Assembly (NCBI GenBank): GCA_018340805.1
Contig: JACMZG010001908.1
Coordinates: 51,517,224-51,581,223 of the forward strand
Length of the DNA stretch: 64,000 nt
Reading direction: 5' to 3'
From: Microvelia longipes
Lineage: Eukaryota; Arthropoda; Insecta; Hemiptera; Veliidae
Notes under the pieces: generated by a model
What the model was told of the DNA's origin: nothing
Database searches by the model: none
The model's input: the letters and a program-made list of their open reading frames with translations, nothing else
Translations under genes and position numbers: made by a program
Shown here: piece after piece, positions 58,040 through 64,000 of the stretch
How positions within the stretch are numbered: the stretch's first letter is position 1
Layout: each line of letters begins with the position of its first letter

Positions 58040-58765
58040 AAATAAATTGAATGTACAAAGTACCTCTGGATTGTTCCAGAGTATTCTTAACTTTGGACTA
58101 GGGTTGTATGAATGCACTCATCTTGGTAGTGTTGTATCACTTACCAAGATTTAAGTGTTCAAAAGAACAAACCAATAAGGAGTTACCAAATATGGTAACT
58201 TTTACTCAAATCTTTTAACAAATATCTTTATTTATTTAATTAATATATTAATTAAAAAAAATGAAAATTATACATCTTAAATCGAGAATTAAAAATTAGT
58301 TACATCAGGTTATAAACATAGTATAAAGAGCTCCTACTCTTTTCCATTTTGTTGGAGATTGCTCAGTGTTAAAGCATATTAGAATAAAGCACCTAGGAGC
58401 CAGGGCACTCACACAACAACAAGTTTACTCAGATAGCAAATGGCCAGATTGGACTAGAATAATTCAATATTTAAAAGATGCCTGGCAAACAAGATATCTG
58501 ATGATAAACAATTTTCCTTAAATTACAAGTACACCTGAAGACTTGACTAGAAGATATCCACCGTTCAAAGATCCACCGTTCAAAAAAAATCTAAAAAAGC
58601 CAGTAGTACCAACCTACATTAAAAACACAAAATGCCCCTTTATCAACCGTTCAAATCCACTCTTTAATATCTATAATATTGCATTCTACACTTTTTTATT
58701 AAGAATAATATCCGTAAAATTATTCAAAAAATATTAAATAAAGTCAAAAGTGTAGATACAACGAT
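58040..58765. other. KIF4 intron with possible LINE remnant
   Basis: A plus-strand frame near 58348-58520 reads HFVGDCSVLKHIRIKHLGAR and then WPDWTRIIQYLKDAWQTRYL, which could be the C-terminal end of a LINE ORF2, but the cysteine pattern is incomplete. The rest is AT-rich and runs into the satellite. Confidence 0.3.
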
Positions 58766-58767
58766 TA

Positions 58768-61700
58768 TGGACCCGTTTCGAATCTATATTTAAAAAACTT
58801 CGGGAATTACAAGCAAAAAATTGATATAACCCATAGATTTTCCGTTTTTCCGGAAAATCAGATCGTTCAAAAATTCTGAAAAAATTCCTAAATGTAGTCT
58901 ACAGTATTGCTAACAATACTGCATAATCCATATGCGTGGCCCTCAACGATTTTACCCGTTTCGGAGCAAAATTATAAAAACAGTTGGCGCGTTTATACAA
59001 AAAATTGATATAACTCATAGGTTTTCCACTTTTCCGGAAAATCAGATCGTTCAAAAATTCTGAAAAAATCCTCAATGTAGTCTACAGTATTGCTAACAAT
59101 ACTGTATAACCCATATGCGTGGCCCTCAACGATTTTAGACCCGTTTCGGAGCAAAATTATAAAACTTCAAAAATTTTAAAAAAATTAGTATAACCCTTAG
59201 ATTTTCCGTTTTTCCGGAAAATCAGATCGTTCAAAAATTCTGAAAAATTCCTAAATGTAGTCTACAGTATTGCTAACAATACTGCATAACCATATGCGTG
59301 GCCCTCAACGATTTTAGGACCCGTTTCGGAGCAAAATTTTAAAACAGTTGGCGTTTTTATAAAAAAATTGATATAACTCATAGGTTTTCCACTTTTCCCG
59401 AAAAAATCAGATCGTTCAAAAATTCTGAAAAAATTCCTGAATGTAGTCTACAGTATTGCTAACAATACTGCATAACCATATGCGTGGCCCTCAACGATTT
59501 TAGACCCGTTTCGGAGCAAAATTATAAAAACAGTTTTTTATAAAAAAAATTGTATAACCTTAGGTTTTCCACTTTTCCGGAAAATCAGATCGTTCAAAAA
59601 TTCTGAAAAAATTCCTGAATGTAGGTCTACAGTATTGCTAACAATACTGCATAACCCATATGCGTGGCCCTCAACGATTTTAGACCCGTTTCGGAGCAAA
59701 TTGTTAAAAACAGTTGGCGCCTTTATACAAAATTATATAACCCTAGGTTTTCCACTTTTCCGGAAAATCAGATCGTTCAAAAATTCTGAAAAAATTCCTG
59801 AATGTAGTCTACAGTATTGCTAACAATACTGTATAACCCATATGCGTGGCCCTCAACGATTTTAGACCCGTTTCGGAGCAAAATTATAAAACTTAAAAAT
59901 TTTATAAAAAAAAATTGTATAACCCTTATTTTCCGTTTTTCCGGAAAATCAGATCGTTCAAAAATTCTGAAAAAATTCCTGAATGTAGTCTACAGTATTG
60001 CTAACAATACTGCATAACCCATATGCGTGGCCCTCAACGATTTAGACCCGTTTCGGAGCAAATTTTAAAAACAGTTTTTTTAAAAAAAATTGATATAACT
60101 TATATTTTTCCACTTTTCCGGAAAATCAGATCGTTCAAAAATTCTGAAAAAATTCCTAAATGTAGTCTACAGTATTGCTAACAATACTGTAACCATATGC
60201 GTGGCCCTCAACGATTTTAGACCCGTTTCGGAGCAAATTTTTAAAAATTTTTATTAAAAAAATTATATAACCCTTAGATTTTTTTTTCCGGAAAATCAGA
60301 TCGTTCAAAAATTCTGAAAAAATTCCTGAATGTAGTCTACAGTATTGCTAACAATACTGTATAACCCATATGCGTGGCCCTCAACGATTTTAGACCCGTT
60401 TCGGAGCTATATTTATAAAACTTGTTTTTATCAAAAAATTATATAACTTAGATTTTCCGTTTTTCCGGAAAATCAGATCGTTCAAAAATTCTGAAAAAAT
60501 TCCTGAATGTAGTCTACAGTATTGCTAACAATACTGCATAACCCATATGCGTGGCCCTCAACGATTTAGACCCGTTTCGGAGCAAAATTTTAAAAACAGG
60601 TTTTTAAAAAAATTATATAACCCTTAGATTTTCCGTTTTCCGGAAAATCAGATCGTTCAAAAATTCTGAAAAAATTCCTAAAATGTAGTCTACAGTATTG
60701 CTAACAATACTGTAACCCATATGCGTGGCCCTCAACGATTTTAGACCCGTTTCGGAGCAAATTTTAAAACAGTTGGCGTTTTATACAAAAAATTGATATA
60801 ACCCTTATATTAGTCTTTCCACTTTTCCGGAAAATCAGATCGTTCAAAAATTCTGAAAAAATTCCTGAATGTAGTCTACAGTATTGCTAACAATACTGCA
60901 TAACCCATATGCGTGGCCCTCAACGATTTTAGACCCGTTTCGGAGCAAAATTATAAAAACAGTTAGCATTTTTATACAAAAAATTGATATAACTCATAGG
61001 TTTTCCACTTTCCGGAAAATCAGATCGTTCAAAAATTCTGAAAAAATTCCTGAATGTAGTCTACAGTATTGCTAACAATACTGTATAACCCATATGCGTG
61101 GCCCTCAACGATTTTAGACCCGTTTCGGAGCAAAATTATAAAAACTTAAATTTTAAAAAAAATTGTATAACTAGATTTTCCGTTTTCCGGAAAATCAGAT
61201 CGTTCAAAAATTCTGAAAAAATTCCTAATGTAGTCTACAGTATTGCTAACAATACTGTATAACCATATGCGTGGCCCTCAACGATTTTAGACCCGTTTCG
61301 GAGCAAAATTAAAAAACAGTTTTTATTAAAAAATTGATATAACTCATAGTTTTCCACTTTTTCCGGAAAATCAGATCGTTCAAAAATTGAAAAAAATTCC
61401 TGAATGTAGTCTACAGTATTGCTAACAATACTGTATAACCCATATGCGTGGCCCTCAACGATTTTAGACCCGTTTCGGAGCAAAATTTAAAAAAATTTTT
61501 ATCAAAAAATTGTATAACCCTTAGATTTTCCACTTTCCGGAAAATCAGATCGTTCAAAATTCTGAAAAAATTCCTAAATGTAGTCTACAGTATTGCTAAC
61601 AATACTGCATAACCCATATGCGTGGCCCTCAACGATTTTAGACCCGTTTCGGAGCAAAATTTTAAAAACAGGGTTTTTATAACAAAAAATTGATATAACT

Positions 61701-64000
61701 CATAGGTTTTCCACTTTCCGGAAAATCAGATCGTTCAAAAATTCTGAAAAAATTCCTAAATGTAGTCTACAGTATTGCTAACAATACTGCATAACCCATA
61801 TGCGTGGCCCTCAACGATTTTAGACCCGTTTCGGAGCAAAATTATAAAACTTTAAAAATTTTTATCAAAATTAGTATAACCCTTATTTTCCGTTTTTTCC
61901 GGAAAATCAGATCGTTCAAAAATTCTGAAAAAATTCCTAAATGTAGTCTACAGTATTGCTAACAATACTGTATAAACCCATATGCGTGGCCCTCAACGAT
62001 TTTAGACCCGTTTCGGAGCAAATTTAAAAACAGTTGGCGTTTATACAAAAAAAATTGATAACCTCATAGGTTTTCACCTTTTCCGGAAAATCAGATCGTT
62101 CAAAAATTCTGAAAAAATTCCTAAATGTAGTCTACAGTATTGCTAACAATACTGTATAACCATATGCGTGGCCCTCAACGATTTTAGACCCGTTTCGGAG
62201 CAAAATTATAAAACAGTTTTTTATAAAAAAATTGATATTAGATTTTCCGTTTTCCGGAAAAGATCGTTCAAAAATTCTGAAAAAATTCCTGAATGTAGTC
62301 TACAGTATTGCTAACAATACTGCATAACCCATATGCGTGGCCCTCAACGATTTTAGACCCGTTTCGGAGCAAAATTAAAAAAAATTTTACAAAAAAATTG
62401 TATAAATAGGTTTTCCTTTTCCGGAAAATCAGATCGTTCAAAAATTCTGAAAAAATTCCTGAATGTAGTCTACAGTATTGCTAACAATACTGTATAACCC
62501 ATATGCGTGGCCCTCAACGATTTTAGACCCGTTTCGGAGCAAAATTATAAAAACAGTTTTTATACAAAAAATTGATATAACTTAGATTTTTTTTTTCCGG
62601 AAAATCAGATCGTTCAAAAATTCTGAAAAAATTCCTGAATGTAGTCTACAGTATTGCTAACAATACTGTATAACCCATATGCGTGGCCCTCAACGATTTT
62701 AGACCCGTTTCGGAGCAAAATTTAAAACAGTTCGTTTATACAAAAAATTGTATAACCCTTAGGTTTTCCTTTTCCGGAAAATCAGATCGTTCAAAAATTC
62801 TGAAAAAATTCCTGAATGTAGTCTACAGTATTGCTAACAATACTGTATAACCCATATGCGTGGCCCTCAACGATTTTAGACCCGTTTCGGAGCAAATTTA
62901 TAAAACAGTGGCGTTTTTATTAAAAAAATTGATATAACCCTTAGATTTTCCGTTTTTTCCGGAAAATCAGATCGTTCAAAAATTCTGAAAAAATTCCTGA
63001 ATGTAGTCTACAGTATTGCTAACAATACTGTATAACCCATATGCGTGGCCCTCAACGATTTTAGACCCGTTTCGGAGCAAATTTTAAAAACAGTTTTTTA
63101 CAAAAAAAGATATAACCCTTATATTTTCCCTTTCCGGAAAATCAGATCGTTCAAAAATTCTGAAAAATTCCTAAATGTAGTCTACAGTATTGCTAACAAT
63201 ACTGCATAACCATATGCGTGGCCCTCAACGATTTTAGACCCGTTTCGGAGCAAAATTTTAAAAACAGATTTTTATACAAAAAATTGATATAACTCATAGG
63301 TTTTCCACTTTTCCGGAAAATCAGATCGTTCAAAAATTCTGAAAAAATTCCTGAATGTAGTCTACAGTATTGCTAACAATACTGTATAACCCATATGCGT
63401 GGCCCTCAACGATTTTAGACCCGTTTCGGAGCAAAATTATAAAACTTCAAAAATTGTTATCAAAAATTAGTATAACCTTAGATTTTCCGTTTTTCCGGAA
63501 AATCAGATCGTTCAAAAATTCTGAAAAAATTCCTGAAATGTAGTCTACAGTATTGCTAACAATACTGTATAACCCATATGCGTGGCCCTCAACGATTTTA
63601 GACCCGTTTCGGAGCAAAATTATAAAAAAAGTTGTTTTATAAAAAAATTGATATAACTCATAGTTTTTCCACTTTTCCGGAAAATCAGATCGTTCAAAAA
63701 TTCTGAAAAAATTCCTGAATGTAGTCTACAGTATTGCTAACAATACTGTATAACCCATATGCGTGGCCCTCAACGATTTTAGACCCGTTTCGGAGCAATA
63801 TTATAAAACTTTAAAAATTTTATCAAAAAATTAGTATAAACCCTAGATTTCCGTTTTTCCCGGAAAATCAGATCGTTTCAAAAAATTGAAAAAATTCCTA
63901 AATGTAGCCTAGCAGTAATTGCAACAATACTGCATAGATCCATATGCGTGGCCCTGCAACAACGATTTAGACCCGTTTCGGCAGCAAAATTTTAAAAACA
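58768..64000 (+). repeat. ~180-bp satellite array, at least 29 monomers, open at window end
   Basis: Monomers average about 179 bp, judged by 29 occurrences of CCATATGCGTGGCCCT from about 58931 to 63945. Each has a constant block of about 120 bp: TTTTCCGGAAAATCAGATCG, TTCAAAAATTCTG, GTAGTCTACAGTATTGCTAA, CAATACTG, ATATGCGTGGCCCTCAACGA and AGACCCGTTTCGGAGCAAA. It also has an A/T-rich spacer that varies in length. CAGTATTG CTAA CAATACTG and TTTTCCGGAAAA are dyads present in nearly every monomer. Open frames across it are artefacts. Confidence 0.97.

Noticed and set aside
58768..64000. Open frames of 60-80 codons in the satellite (for example near 59635, 59817, 60884 and 61235)
   Set aside because: They recur with the repeat period and arise from the monomer sequence.
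58768..64000. CENP-B-box-like motif (CCGAAACGGG on the minus strand of each monomer)
   Set aside because: Only the CGGG half matches; the TTCG half of the box is absent, so it does not meet the core consensus.

Overview
The window reads as AT-rich nuclear DNA of an arthropod, most likely an insect; the exact order cannot be fixed from sequence alone. The grounds are spliced genes with long introns, dense transposons (Penelope-like, non-LTR, hAT-like, mariner-like and Harbinger-like elements, tRNA-headed SINEs), many microsatellites and several minisatellite or satellite arrays.

Two host genes can be supported. An intronless geminin gene (replication-licensing inhibitor) lies on the plus strand at 5583-6083. 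Fifteen exons of a chromokinesin of the KIF4/Klp3A type lie on the minus strand between 58028 and 16098. They run in consistent reading phase from switch II of the motor domain through the neck, the long coiled coil and a lysine-rich acidic tail segment. The first part of the motor (about 220 residues, with the P-loop) must lie beyond 64000. At least one further 3' exon is implied by a splice donor after 16098, but the cysteine-rich C-terminal domain of animal KIF4 was not found. The two genes converge tail to tail, and both act in the cell cycle.

Layout: 1-5400 is intergenic, with a SINE, simple repeats and a palindrome cluster. Geminin follows. 6100-16097 is repeat-rich and contains several fold-back elements and a 22-bp minisatellite. 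16098-58028 is the KIF4 exon series, with introns filled by nested elements. Within it are three Penelope-like fold-backs that carry inverted pairs of hammerhead ribozyme motifs (34.4, 38-40 and 54 kb). There is also a broken DNA transposon with 0.4-kb inverted repeats (30.9-33.9 kb), a Harbinger-like element only 11 bp from a KIF4 splice donor (43-44.3 kb), a LINE nested in another LINE (47.3-48.8 kb), a 38-bp minisatellite (26-27.3 kb) and a GCTCGCTTCGC-type satellite (51.7-53.7 kb). From about 58.77 kb to the window end there is a satellite of about 180 bp, which must lie in a KIF4 intron if the assembly is right.

The most unusual items are the paired ribozymes in Penelope-like fold-backs, the tandemly duplicated splice donor after the motor exon, the Harbinger-like insertion beside a donor, the satellite inside the gene, and an excess of short near-perfect hairpins across the window.
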